A stretch of DNA of 64,000 nt, taken from CAVTSA01 sp963737225 (GTDB lineage Bacteria; Chloroflexota; Dormibacteria; Dormibacterales; Dormibacteraceae). The stretch lies in contig CAVTSA010000017.1 in NCBI GenBank assembly GCA_963737225.1, forward strand, positions 124,001-188,000, in the 5' to 3' direction. The notes under the pieces were generated by a model. The model saw only the letters and a program-made list of their open reading frames with translations. It did not search any database and had not been told where the DNA came from. Positions 8,259-17,543 of this stretch are shown here, piece after piece; within the stretch, counting starts at the first letter, position 1; every line of letters starts with the position of its first letter. The translations under genes were made by a program, and so were the position numbers.

Positions 8259-9369
8259 ATGATGATGGTGGTCATGGCAGCCAGACGAGGCAGACCGACC
8301 GCAGCGGTGGAACTCAGCGGTGAGGAGAGGCAGACATTGGAACGATGGGCACGCCGCCCTTGCACCACGCAGTCCCTGGCCATGCGTACGCGGATCGTGC
8401 TCGCCTGTGCCGAGGGCAAGACCACCCAGGCGGTGGCCCGGGAGGTGGCGGCGTCGCCGCAGACGGTGTGCAAGTGGCGTGGTCGCTTCCAGCGCGATGG
8501 TCTGCCGGGGTTGGCCGATGAGTACCGCTCGGGAGTGCCGCCCACGATCACAGGCGAGATGGTCGAGCGAGTGCTGATCAAGACCTTGGAGGAGAAGCCG
8601 AGGGACGCCACCCACTGGTCGACACGGGGGATGGCCAAGGAAGTCGGGCTGTCACGGAGCAGCGTACAGCGCATCTGGCATACGTTGGAACTTGAACCGC
8701 ACCGCTCCGACACCTTCAAGATCTCCAGCGACCCGCTGTTCGTGGACAAGGTCTGGGACATCACCGGGCTCTATCTGAACCCGCCCGAAGCGGCGGCCGT
8801 TCTGTGTGTGGATGAGAAAAGTCAGATCCAGGCCCTGGACCGCACCCAGCCCATCTTGCCCATGCGACCGGGGCTGCCTGAGCGACGCACGCATGACTAC
8901 GAGCGTCATGGCACCACCACTCTCTTCGCCGGCCTCGACCTGGCCAGTGGCAAGGTGATGGAGCAAACCCACCGCCGCCAGCAAGCCGCTGAGTTCAAGA
9001 AGTTCCTGGAGCACGTGGATCAGCAGGTGCCGGCGGAGTTGAGCGTGCATCTGGTCCTTGACAACTACAGCACCCACAAGACCCCCGAGATCAAGAAATG
9101 GCTGCTCCGACACCCTCGCTTCGAACTCCACTTCACGCCCACCTACTCGTCGTGGATGAATCTCATCGAGCGCTGGTTGGCAGAGCTGACCGAGAAGTGG
9201 ATAACGTCGTGGCACACACCGCTCGGTGCGCGAGCTGGAGACATCGATCCGGGAGTGGATCAGGATCTGGAACGCGGAGCCGCGACCCTACGTATGGACC
9301 AAGTCAGCCGACGAGATCTTCGGCTCCCTCGGCTCATATCTTCAACGAATCTCAGGGACATCAGACTAG
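8259..9369 (+). pseudogene. IS630-family transposase, frameshifted
   Basis: The first frame encodes a helix-turn-helix N-terminus (TTQAVAREVAASPQTVCKWR) and most of the DDE domain: VDEKSQIQALDR, LVLDNYSTHKTP and SSWMNLIERWLAELTEKW. After 9203 the same frame degenerates, while the +1 frame continues as RRGTHRSVRELE, then NAEPRPYVWTKSADEIF and ends at TAG 9367-9369, exactly the family C-terminus. One extra base near 9204 explains this. There is no slippery A-run there, so programmed frameshifting is unlikely; decay or a sequence error is more probable. ATG at 8259 or 8274 may be the start. Confidence 0.88.
9342..9366 (-). repeat. right terminal inverted repeat of the IS630 element
   Basis: Reverse complement of the left end with the same conserved blocks; followed by TA at 9367-9368, which also supplies the first two bases of the transposase stop codon. 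Confidence 0.88.
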
Positions 9370-9460
9370 GGTGGCTTTGATGGGGTTGCCATTCGAGCTC
9401 GCGCCTGGGAATCCGATGCGGCGCGGGCTGGTAGGCCTTGGATAAGGAGGAGATTGACGG

Positions 9461-10365
9461 ATGCTCGACAGGAGACCTCTCGGCCATACCGGATTGAGCG
9501 TCACACGGCTCGGCTTCGGCGCGATGGAGATCCGTGGAGAGCGGATCTGGAGCGGCCGCGCAGTCACCGACGAGCAGGCGAGTGTGATCCTTTCGGCGGT
9601 GCTCGATGCCGGCGTCACGTTCATCGACACCGCCAACGATTATGGCAAGAGCGAGCGGTACATAGGTGAGTTCCTGTCGGATCGTCGCGGCCAGTACATG
9701 CTGGCGACCAAATGCGGGTGCTCCATGGTGCCCGCCGGAGACCATGACGAGACGCCACACGAGTGGAGTCGCGACCACCTACTTCACAATATCGACGACA
9801 GCCTGAGAAAGCTCCGAACTGACCACGTTGATCTGCTGCACCTCCATAACCCGCCGGTCGAGCTTGCCCGCGAGAACGATGTGGTCGACACGCTGAAGGA
9901 GATTCAGGCGGCAGGCAAGACACGGTCGGTCGGCATCTCGTCGACCTCCCCGCACCTCGCCGCCTACATCGACTGGGATGTATTCGATGCGTTCCAGATC
10001 CCCTACTCAGCCCTTGAGCGCCAGCACGAGAACCTCATCACTCGTGCCCACGAGGCGGGCGCTGGCACTACATCCGCGGCGGTGTTGCCCGCGGCGAGCC
10101 GGGCCAGGGACTCGGTGCAACCGATCGGTGGAAGGTCTGGCAGCGTGCGGGTCTCGACGAGCTGCTCGGTGACGGAGAGAGCCGGACGCAGTGGCAACTG
10201 CGCTTCACCTTGAGTCACCCTGGTGTGGATACCGTGATTGTGGGCACGTCGAATCCGATGCACCTCGCCGACAACGTTCGGGCAGCAAAGGCCGGCCCTC
10301 TTCCGTCCGACGTGTACGCCGAGGCGAAGCGTCGCCTGGACGAGGCCGGAGAACGGCCCGAATAG
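9461..10365 (+). pseudogene. aldo/keto reductase, one frameshift
   Basis: It starts after AAGGAGGA with RRPLGHTGLSVTRLGFGAME, the typical start of aldo/keto reductases, and includes DTANDYGKSE, ATKCG and the substrate-loop HLHNPP. The frame is lost near 10066; the next frame resumes at once with YIRGGVARGEPGQGLG and later VDTVIVGTSNPMHLADNV, and stops at 10363-10365. A single missing base would restore about 300 residues. It heads a set of three broken oxidoreductase genes. These enzymes use NADP(H) on carbonyls or sugars; the substrate is unknown. Confidence 0.82.
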
Positions 10366-10390
10366 TCAACGCGCTGGTCGAGGACGCTTC

Positions 10391-11359
10391 ATGAGTTCAG
10401 CCGCGCCGCGGTCGACAGGGTCTGGCGGTACTCCGGTCAGTGCCCTTGGGATGGGCTGCTGGGCCATCGGTGGCCCGCATTCGCGCCAGGGCAATCCGGT
10501 CGGATGGGGTGCGGTGAACGATGAGGAGTCGAAACGGGCCCTCCGCAGAGCCTTCGAACTGGGCGTCACGTTCTTCGACACCGCTGATGTCTACGGGTGC
10601 GGGCACAGCGAGAGATTGATCGCCGCCGCGCTCGGTGACGTGCGGGGCGAGATTGTCATCGCCACCAAGGCCGGCTACACCCAGGTCGAGGAGACGCGCG
10701 AAGCACCCGGTGAGGATGGCGACCCCGCCTACGTCGGGTGGGCTTGCGAGCAGACCCTGCAGCTCCTTCGCACGGAGTACGTCGACCTCTTCCAGTTTCA
10801 CCTCGGCGGGTTCGACCTGGCACGGGCCGAGGACGTCCGCGGCGCCATGGAGGATCTGGTGCGGGAGGGCAAGGTCCGTGCAATCGGATGGAGTACCGAT
10901 GATCCCAAACGAGCCGCCTTCTTCGCTGAGAGCCCCTTCTGCAAGGCCATCCAGCAAGCCTTCAACATCTTTGCGGGCAATCCGAAGACGCTCCAGATCT
11001 GCGAGCGCCACGGACTGGCGAGCGTCGCTCGCGGGGCGCTGGCCATGGGTCTGTTGACTGGGAAGTTCAAGGCCGACAGCACGCTACCGCCTGACGATAT
11101 CCGCTCCGGTCGGAACTTCCGGTCAGGCACCCAGGCTGAGTCACTGAACAGCCTCGAAGCGATCCGCGAGGTGCTCACGAGCGACGGGCGGACCCTCGCA
11201 CAGGGTGCGCTGGGGTGATTGTGGGCACGCAGCGAAATCTTCGTCCCGATTCCCGGATTCAAGTCCGTGGCCCAGGTGGAGGAGAACGTCGGCGCCCTCT
11301 GTCACGGACCGCTCGACAACCACCACATGCGCCAGATTGGCCAGATCCTCGGAGACTGA
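10391..11359 (+). pseudogene. aldo/keto reductase with an in-frame TGA
   Basis: The start GGTPVSALGMGCWAIGG, FFDTADVYGCGHSE and ATKAGY mark a sugar-type aldo/keto reductase of 322 codons. TGA at 11216-11218 stands where relatives have Trp (LGWLWA): the same frame continues LWARSEIFVPIPGFKSVAQ, then EENVGAL, to a stop at 11357-11359. So this is a TGG-to-TGA change and not an indel. The stop overlaps the start of the next gene. Readthrough or recoding is possible in principle, but the neighbours are also broken. Confidence 0.82.
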
Positions 11360-12235
11360 TGATGCGAATTCTGCTGACCGGTGCCGGCGGCAACATGGGG
11401 ACTGGTATCACGCCCCTGCTCCGCCAGTCGGCCATCAGGTCGTGTTGACCGACATCAACCCACTGCCAGACCTTGAGCAGTTCGCGGGCTGCGATTTCCA
11501 TCAGCTCGACATCCAGGCAGGGGTTGGCCTGGAGCGAGCGATCGAGGGTTGTGACCTGCTCCTGCATGCCCCGGCTTGGCACGGCATCCACAGCCGGGTC
11601 AAGACTGAAGTCGACTACTGGCGCCTCAACGTCGATGGCGCATTCTGGGCGATGCAGGCCGCTCGAACGTGCGGAGTAACCCGAGTCGTGTTCCTCTTAT
11701 CGATGTCTTGGTTCGGCCACTACGAGAAATACGGGTTCACCAAACGGATCGGCGAAGAGCTCTGCGAATATCACCGGCAGCGCAACGGGATCCGTTACGT
11801 CATCGTCCGACCACATGACTTCACGCCCTGGGGCACGGACTGGTTGAACGGGTACGGCGCGCGCTTGCTGTACGGCGGCGTCGATCGGGACGACGTACTC
11901 GAGTGTGTCAGGCTCGCGGTCGAATCCCTGGCGGGCCCGGCGCCGGTCGGCGGGCTCGAAGGCAATGTCGTGCACGCGGTTCGGCCCAACGCATTCACGG
12001 AATCTGATCTGATGGGCTGGGAAGACGATCCCCCCGCAGTATGCGAAGACATTTTCCGGGCTCTCGCGATCTTCTCAGCTGGTACCCCATCGATGTGGCG
12101 CGTCGGCCCAGCGTCATCGACCCGGTCGGAGCGGGCGAGATTGGATACCGTCCGTGCCAGCACTTCGGTACCTTCCTGGCCGAGCTCGCCCGGCTCACGC
12201 CCGAACAGGTCGCCGCAAAGTGCTGCCGGTACTGA
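11359..12235 (+). pseudogene. NAD-dependent epimerase/dehydratase (extended SDR), two frameshifts
   Basis: The N-terminus RILLTGAGGNMGTGITPLLR is the Rossmann TGxxGxxG motif. The frame breaks near 11420; the next frame reads GHQVVLTDINPLPDLEQFAG, then WRLNVDGAFWAMQAA and YGFTKRIGEELCEYH (the YxxxK pair). A second break near 12050 moves to a frame with FPGSRDLLSWYPIDVARRPS and FGTFLAELARLTPEQ, ending at 12235. With two one-base corrections the gene has normal length (about 290 residues). Its start overlaps the stop of the reductase before it. Confidence 0.8.
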
Positions 12236-12548
12236 AGCATGAGCGTGATCCGTTCGGGTCACCCCAGCTTTGCTCTTATGCGGGTGCCGACCCAGACCGG
12301 CACACGGTCCTTCCGCGGCGACGGATCAGGTCGGCCCCGGCCCGTGGGTGGCTGGTCGACCGCCGAGATTCTGACAAAGAATTCGACAGCGATCGGATCG
12401 CGCTGCACTACTCCTTCTGAATCCGCCCGGCCGTCTGGGGCTCTGCCGGCACGCGGTCCCGTGACCCTACATCAGAACGGGAATCCATGCGCCTCGTTAC
12501 GCTGGGTCACCAGCCGCCACTGTAGATTTTTCCCTCCCGGTGATGCCA
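12236..12548. other. stretch without a recognisable gene
   Basis: Short plus-strand frames exist (one from 12239, another ending LVDRRDSDKEFDSDRIALHYSF at 12420), but none shows a family motif and they interrupt each other. It could be the remains of a further gene of the broken oxidoreductase group; this is a guess from position. Confidence 0.4.
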
Positions 12549-13109
12549 TCAAGTAGCACCATGTCGTGCACCTCCATCCGTATCGGCTGTCTCGCGATCC
12601 GGATGGTCAAGGGCCGCGGGGGTGACACCGTCGGCGATCGCGATGTCGTCGAACCAACCGCATGCCGGGTCACCAGGAGGTTGATCGAAACGCCCGACGT
12701 ACGGTTTGACATCTAAGACCGGCGTGCCGTCAAGCAGATCTACCCCGGCGAACTCCACTCTGGAGCCAGCGACGTTGAGTATCCGCACCAGGCTCAGGCC
12801 GATCGGATTGACTCGCCGCGGGCTGCGAATGGCGAAAACGCCCATCTGGCGACCGGTCCCTCGTAGCAGGAACGGAGTCTGTTTGAGTAGTGCCAATCTG
12901 CCCCCTTCGTCATCGGGACGATGGTTCAGCCAGGTGAGCAGCCACGCGTAGTCGAATCCCTCCAGACCCTCAAGGCCGTCCTGATAGGCGGGGTCCATGT
13001 CCAATACCGCATGCTCAGACCAGTTCAGGGCAGCTTGGATAGGCGTCTCCTCCATCGACTCGTACTGAGTGTGCACGACCCCGATAACGCATACAGGTAG
13101 GGAAATCAT
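12549..13109 (-). CDS. trmO: TrmO/TsaA-family tRNA t6A37 N6-methyltransferase
   Basis: A product of 186 residues of the UPF0066 beta-barrel family, which uses SAM to methylate t6A37 in some tRNAs. Motifs: VIGVVHTQY and TPIQAAL at the start, DGLEGLEGFDYAWLLTWLN, and the block FAIRSPRRVNPIGLSLVRIL followed by VDLLDGTPVLDVKPYV, all typical. No clear ribosome site precedes the ATG; TATTCT lies 10 bases before it. Divergent from the iron permease gene. Confidence 0.88.
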   Translation of the reverse strand: MISLPVCVIGVVHTQYESMEETPIQAALNWSEHAVLDMDPAYQDGLEGLEGFDYAWLLTWLNHRPDDEGGRLALLKQTPFLLRGTGRQMGVFAIRSPRRVNPIGLSLVRILNVAGSRVEFAGVDLLDGTPVLDVKPYVGRFDQPPGDPACGWFDDIAIADGVTPAALDHPDRETADTDGGARHGAT

Positions 13110-13353
13110 CAGCGCAATCAGAATAGGGGGATACGAAGCTGACCCTGAAGTCTCAGCGGCAGCCTCCCCGTCCGCCCAGGACCCGCCGGCGGTAGCCCAT
13201 ACGCCCCATTCGTACTTCGGACGCCCCGGACCGCCGTGGAACCCAGCAGACGAATCCGCCCCGTCCGGTGACTCCGGCCGAGCTGTTCAAGAGGTTTGGC
13301 GGTGCCAGCTCGAAGAGATGACGGCGCAGGAAGATCCACTCCAGCGAGGGGAA

Positions 13354-13367
13354 TTAGTTGAAACTAA
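13354..13367. promoter_or_regulatory. perfect 14-base dyad upstream of the iron permease
   Basis: TTAGTTGAAACTAA has 6-base arms around GA. It is followed 20 bases later by TAGGCTAGACTATC, which could hold a -10. The TTAG/CTAA ends recall DtxR/IdeR boxes, but the match is incomplete. Iron control of the FTR1 gene 68 bases downstream is a hypothesis. Confidence 0.4.
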
Positions 13368-13434
13368 CCCGCCGATTAGGCTAGACTATCTGGACCCGGG
13401 GCCCGATCCCCGATTACCGGAGGCGAGGACGAAG

Positions 13435-14463
13435 GTGAAGACAGCGGAGACGGCGGTCGGTTTGACGTGGAGGTGGGTAGGGATTGGTGCTCTGGCCATC
13501 TCGGCGGCGCTGGTCTTCGCCGGCCTGGTCTGGGCGGCAGCAGCATTCGCGGGGAACCCGGACCCCACGGATCCCGGCATTGCACGCCACATGTCGACGG
13601 GCGCGATCATCATCGGGGCGGGCATTCTCGTCTTCCGCGAGGGCCTCGAAACGATCCTCGTCCTCGCCGCCATCACCGCCAGCATGGTTGGCGCGAACGC
13701 CGGTCAGCGGCGGCCCGTGGCCACAGGCGGACTGGTCGGGCTGGCCGCGACGGTTGCGACCTGGTTCGTCGCCGTCGCAATCCTCGATTCGGTCGATGCT
13801 CCGGAGTTCGAGATTCAGGCGGCGACCGGCTTGGTCGCAGTGGTCGTCCTGCTCATCGTCATGAATTGGTTTTTCCACAAGTTCTACTGGACCGGCTGGA
13901 TCCAGACCCAGAACCGCGCCAAGCGCCGACTCTCACTTCCCGGATCGCCGCGTCAACGGCTCTTCCTTGGCCTTGCGCTGCTCGGATTTGCCTCCGTCTA
14001 TCGCGAGGGCTTTGAGGTCGTCCTCTTCCTGCAGGCGTTGCGACTGCAGTCGAGCGCGGGGATCGTCTTCCTGGGGGTTGTCGTCGGCCTTTATCTCACG
14101 GTGACAGTTGGCATCCTTACCTTCGTCGCCCATCACCGTCTTCCGTACAAGCGAATGTTGACGCTAACCGGCGTCATGCTCGGCGTCGTCCTGCTGGTGA
14201 TGGTCGGCGAGGAGATCAATGAGCTCCAGCTCGCCGGCTGGCTGTCGACCACCAACCTGCCTGGAGGAATCCAATTCCCGGATTGGATGGGCACCTGGTT
14301 CTCGCTCTTCGCCAACTGGGAGACGTTGATCGCCATGGCCCTCTCGGCGGTGTTCGTCATCGGCTCCTTTTATCTCGCCAAGTACCTCAGGGTGCACCGT
14401 CCTCGGGCGCGTGGCGAGCAAGCGGCGGTGCGACCCGAGTCCGCCCCTGCCGTAGACGGCTGA
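13435..14463 (+). CDS. FTR1-family high-affinity iron permease
   Basis: With a GTG start at 13435 after GGAGGCGAGGA the product has 342 residues and about seven membrane spans. It holds both ferric-ligand motifs: FREGLETILVLAA and YREGFEVVLFLQ, as in EfeU/FTR1 permeases that pass Fe(III) after oxidation. The longer open frame to 13069 has no family similarity. No multicopper oxidase or EfeO-like gene is adjacent; the next gene is a DoxX-type protein 27 bases on, perhaps co-transcribed. Confidence 0.88.
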   Translation: MKTAETAVGLTWRWVGIGALAISAALVFAGLVWAAAAFAGNPDPTDPGIARHMSTGAIIIGAGILVFREGLETILVLAAITASMVGANAGQRRPVATGGLVGLAATVATWFVAVAILDSVDAPEFEIQAATGLVAVVVLLIVMNWFFHKFYWTGWIQTQNRAKRRLSLPGSPRQRLFLGLALLGFASVYREGFEVVLFLQALRLQSSAGIVFLGVVVGLYLTVTVGILTFVAHHRLPYKRMLTLTGVMLGVVLLVMVGEEINELQLAGWLSTTNLPGGIQFPDWMGTWFSLFANWETLIAMALSAVFVIGSFYLAKYLRVHRPRARGEQAAVRPESAPAVDG

Positions 14464-14490
14464 GCGCGAGGGGCGTCGGGAGAGGGCCGC

Positions 14491-15039
14491 ATGGATAGCG
14501 AACTCAGCCGGGTTGCAATCGCGGGTAGACATGTGGCGGCGCGTCGCGGAATCGCGCGGGCTCGCGCATTTGCGGTGCTGCGCATCGCATTCGGGATCGT
14601 CGTGGCTATCGACGCGGCCTACAAGTGGGTGCCCGCATTTCGCACGGAGACGCTGGCGAGCCAGTTCGCCCAACATTTGGTCACGATCGACACGCCGGTC
14701 GAACATCAGTGGATCGCGCTCTGGTCGTGGCTGGCGATCCACTACCAGAATCCCTTTGGCTTTGCCGTTGCGGTCATTGAAACGGCAATTGCGGTCGGCC
14801 TCCTGACTGGCGGCTTCACCAGGCTCGTGTGCGTGGCTGGGGCACTTTTCTGGGCCGGGATCTGGACTGCCGCTGAAGGGATGGGGTTGCCGATCACGGC
14901 CGGGCAGACCGATATCGGCACCAGCATCATCTATGTGTTCGTCTTCGCAGCTCTTCTGTTCGGCACGTCGGGCACCACTTGGAGCGTCGACGAGTGGCTT
15001 CGCGGGCGCACTCGATTCCTTCGATGCGTGCGCGACTGA
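14491..15039 (+). CDS. DoxX-family membrane protein
   Basis: The product has 182 residues. The N-terminal helix AFAVLRIAFGIVVAIDAAYKW is followed by further hydrophobic segments (GFAVAVIETAIAVGLLTGG, CVAGALFWAGIWTAAEGMGL) and the GTDIGTSIIYVFVF-type end characteristic of DoxX/TQO-small-subunit proteins. The biochemical role of such proteins outside thiosulfate oxidation is unclear. It follows the FTR1 gene closely and a link to redox stress or metal uptake is only positional. Confidence 0.75.
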   Translation: MDSELSRVAIAGRHVAARRGIARARAFAVLRIAFGIVVAIDAAYKWVPAFRTETLASQFAQHLVTIDTPVEHQWIALWSWLAIHYQNPFGFAVAVIETAIAVGLLTGGFTRLVCVAGALFWAGIWTAAEGMGLPITAGQTDIGTSIIYVFVFAALLFGTSGTTWSVDEWLRGRTRFLRCVRD

Positions 15040-15369
15040 GGTAGCTTCGTTCGGCTCGCTGGTAGGCGAGGCGCCCCGGGAAGGCCCGTCGCGGAGCCGG
15101 TCACCCGATCGCGGATCCCAGCTCGGTGACCGGTATGAGGATCCGGTTGCCACTGGGCTAACGGTGCCTTGATCGGTGGTGGGTTGCGGATTGCGAACGT
15201 ACGGCAAATCAGGTACACCGTGGTCGCCAGGCCGGTTTGGGCGCTCTCATCGCGAGTAGACCTCACTGTGATTGAATGTAGATTGACCCGGAACCCGAGG
15301 GAGTCGATCGCTGACGTTGACCCTCCGCTGTCGTCGACGAGCTCCGCATCAAGCACACTTGGAGCCACC
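15040..15369. other. intergenic stretch with a 9-base inverted repeat
   Basis: CCGGTCACC (15097-15105) and GGTGACCGG (15125-15133) form a stem with a 19-base loop about 60 bases after the DoxX stop. No T-run follows, so it is at best a weak terminator. No gene was recognised in the rest. Confidence 0.5.
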
Positions 15370-15873
15370 ATGTTGCAACCCTGGACACCTGTGATCGCCA
15401 TCCACGCCATTGTGGCCACAGCTGCCCTCGTGCTCGGTGGATTCAACCTGCTGCGCAGAAAGCGGGGCGATCGGCTCCACCGAGCCGTTGGCCGGACCTG
15501 GGTGATCTTCATGTTGTTTGTGTCTGCCGGCTCCTTCTTCATCGGCGGCCTACACGGCTACGTCGAACCACTCGGGATCTTCCTGCACGCGCTCGCGGCA
15601 TGGACGATTGTCAGCCTGAGCCTCGGCGTGCTCTTCGCGCGGCGTGGCAACGTCCGGCGGCACCGCGGGTTCATGATCGGTACGTACTGTGGCCTGGTTG
15701 CCGCGACCATCGGCGTGGTCGTCGTGCCAAGCCGCCGGGTCCCTTCGTACTTTCACGCCTATCCAGGACTCTTCGCTGCGATCACCGTCTGCATCATCGC
15801 GGTGAGCGTGCTGGTCATCCAGTCCCTGGCCATCGTCCTGGCTTGGCGTCGGCCTCGGAACGCAGCGCTGTAG
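15370..15873 (+). CDS. DUF2306-type four-helix membrane protein
   Basis: A product of 167 residues beginning at an ATG 5 bases after GGAG. It has four or five hydrophobic segments and conserved-looking His and Arg residues at their ends: PVIAIHAIVATAALVLGG, GDRLHRAVGRTWV, RHRGFMIGTYCGLVAA. This His/Arg pattern is that of DUF2306 proteins, which are suspected haem-binding or redox membrane proteins. Function not established. Confidence 0.7.
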   Translation: MLQPWTPVIAIHAIVATAALVLGGFNLLRRKRGDRLHRAVGRTWVIFMLFVSAGSFFIGGLHGYVEPLGIFLHALAAWTIVSLSLGVLFARRGNVRRHRGFMIGTYCGLVAATIGVVVVPSRRVPSYFHAYPGLFAAITVCIIAVSVLVIQSLAIVLAWRRPRNAAL

Positions 15874-16296
15874 ACGAGGCAGGCACGACCAGGTCAGCCC
15901 AATCGTGCGGCGGCACCTGGAGATGAGGGGCGCACCTCGACCGGGCTCCCACAGGCGCGCGGCGAACTCCGGGCCACGCAGCCGATTGGCGCCCGAGCTG
16001 TCGCCACACCGCCGTCTTTAGCGCCGGAGTCCGATCAGCTTGTGATGGTGACGCTGCCTGATTCGGTGGCGGGGTCCCAAGCGGCACCCCAACGACCGTC
16101 GGAACCTCCGGACTCACCAGCGAGGTCACCGATGGCGCGGGGAACGCCATCATGGCAACCGGAGGGTGCAGGCCCGGCACTCCTGGCGGCTAGAGATCCA
16201 GCCGGGGTTAACGGGGGTCGAAGGCGTAGGAGGAACCCGGCTGGGCGTCAGACCGATTCTGGGTGCCCGTGAGCACGGCGACCCGTCCGACGATTT
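15874..16296. other. 420-base stretch without a recognised gene
   Basis: Only short overlapping frames occur, none with family features or a good start. I see no repeat element or T-run terminator here. Confidence 0.5.
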
Positions 16297-16722
16297 TCAC
16301 GACGCCGGAGATCCGTGGGGGTGGTCAGTGAAAGGGAGCAGTTGTTCGGTACATGCACGGCAAAGCACGCGGCGCCGACTGATGACGAGCCTGTCCACCT
16401 CTCCCTCCATCCACCGGATCCGGGGATCGGATTGGGCATTCGCCATCAGGTCCAGTTGTCTCCAGTTAGCGACATGGATGTATTCCCGCGACTCGGACGC
16501 GACTGTAGAGGCATAGAGATTGGCCGATACGAAGCCGGGGCGCCGCGCCATGAGCCGTCCGATTTCGGTCCAGAAGTGAATAAAGGAATCCAGTGAGGCT
16601 TGCTCGCGGAGCCGGAAGGTCGTGATGAGCGTCACCGACTGGGTTCCCTCCCCGGGCCTGGGAACACCGTCAATCTCCATGGCGATTGCAAGGTCTGGGT
16701 CCGGCTGAAAGGGTGTGCTCAT
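16297..16722 (-). CDS. antibiotic-biosynthesis-monooxygenase-like dimeric alpha/beta protein
   Basis: 141 residues. The core TLITTFRLREQASLDSFIHFW, RRPGFVSANLYAS and REYIHVANWRQLDLM matches the ABM ferredoxin-like fold (small haem- or quinone-modifying enzymes). I chose the ATG at 16722; the frame continues upstream to 16785 but overlaps the lipoprotein gene there. Catalytic role unknown. It is directly downstream of a secreted-repeat lipoprotein on the same strand. Confidence 0.65.
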   Translation of the reverse strand: MSTPFQPDPDLAIAMEIDGVPRPGEGTQSVTLITTFRLREQASLDSFIHFWTEIGRLMARRPGFVSANLYASTVASESREYIHVANWRQLDLMANAQSDPRIRWMEGEVDRLVISRRRVLCRACTEQLLPFTDHPHGSPAS

Positions 16723-16765
16723 GAGAGATGCGCCGTTCTCGATAACGCAACCAGCGAGAGGGGGC

Positions 16766-17368
16766 TTATGACCACGAACTGCCACCGGATTTGGGGGCCG
16801 GGGTCGCGGTGGTAGAGGAGCCCCCAGTGGCGCCGTTGGAGCTGGATGCGGACCCCGTTGCGTTGGCTGCCAGCGAGGGAGTCGCCACGAACCAGACGCC
16901 TTGGAGGCCCTGGCCGTTCGTCTGACCTGCAGCGTTGTCGCTGGCGAATGTGTAAAGCGGCCATCCGTTGTAGGTGATCACGGATCCTCCCGACGGGTCA
17001 GGGTCCGAGGCGAACTTGCCGGATAGGCCAGACACTGAACCGGGGACACCAGATGCCGCTGCAGCTAGAGGGGGCCAGATCGAGGCGCAGCTACCGGTAC
17101 AGGTTACGGAGTTGTCCTTGTCCGGGGTGTAGTAGTAGAGGGTCATCCCGTCACTGTTGACGAGGATCGTCTCGTTCTTGCCCTTCACGGTCGCGGTAGC
17201 TGTCTTCACAGAGCTACTCTGGGCTGTCGGCATCGGCGTCGCCGACCCTGACGATCCCGAGGACCCTGAGCTTCCGGTGCTTCCCTGAGGACTTCCGCCG
17301 CAGGCCACGAGTAGGATTGCGGCCCCTGCCGCTACCAACGCGGGCCTGAGCCAGAGTAGTGGCCGCAT
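16766..17368 (-). CDS. lipoprotein with secreted repeats (COG4315 type)
   Basis: A product of 200 residues: lipobox ILLVAC-G, a Gly/Ser linker (GSSGSSGSSG), then two copies of the secreted repeat of unknown function, the first GMTLYYYTPD with CTGSCASIWPPL, the second NGWPLYTFASDN with GQTNGQGLQGVWF. A Ser/Thr-rich tail closes it. Such proteins sit on the outer face of the membrane; their role is not known. The ATG at 17368 gives the best signal peptide; an upstream ATG at 17413 is possible. Confidence 0.82.
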   Translation of the reverse strand: MRPLLWLRPALVAAGAAILLVACGGSPQGSTGSSGSSGSSGSATPMPTAQSSSVKTATATVKGKNETILVNSDGMTLYYYTPDKDNSVTCTGSCASIWPPLAAAASGVPGSVSGLSGKFASDPDPSGGSVITYNGWPLYTFASDNAAGQTNGQGLQGVWFVATPSLAANATGSASSSNGATGGSSTTATPAPKSGGSSWS

Positions 17369-17543
17369 GGTATCGAGGCTCCGCGATCGAACGGTTGTGT
17401 ACAACGCCATCACAGCGAACTACCGGTACCCGTTACACGTCGTGGGCGACCGGTAACGCTCGGGGGTAGAACCTGGTGAGGGATGAAGGGTCCGAATGGA
17501 TGAGGCTGAGCGGTTGTCGGCCGAGCCCGCCGAGTAGACGCTC

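Larger units (their letters stand above)
8217..9366 (+). mobile_element. IS630-type insertion sequence, 1150 bases, flanked by TA
   Basis: Terminal inverted repeats are 8217-8241 and 9342-9366; they share GTCT, TGTCCC, AGAT and GTTGA blocks at the same positions (18 of 25 bases). A TA dinucleotide flanks each end (8215-8216 and 9367-9368), the target duplication expected for the IS630/Tc1 group. The inside holds one transposase gene. The element is complete in structure, but its transposase frame is broken near 9204. Confidence 0.92.

Noticed and set aside
9190..9215. Programmed frameshifting in the IS630 transposase
   Set aside because: No slippery A-run or stimulatory stem is evident at the shift; an error or mutation is simpler.
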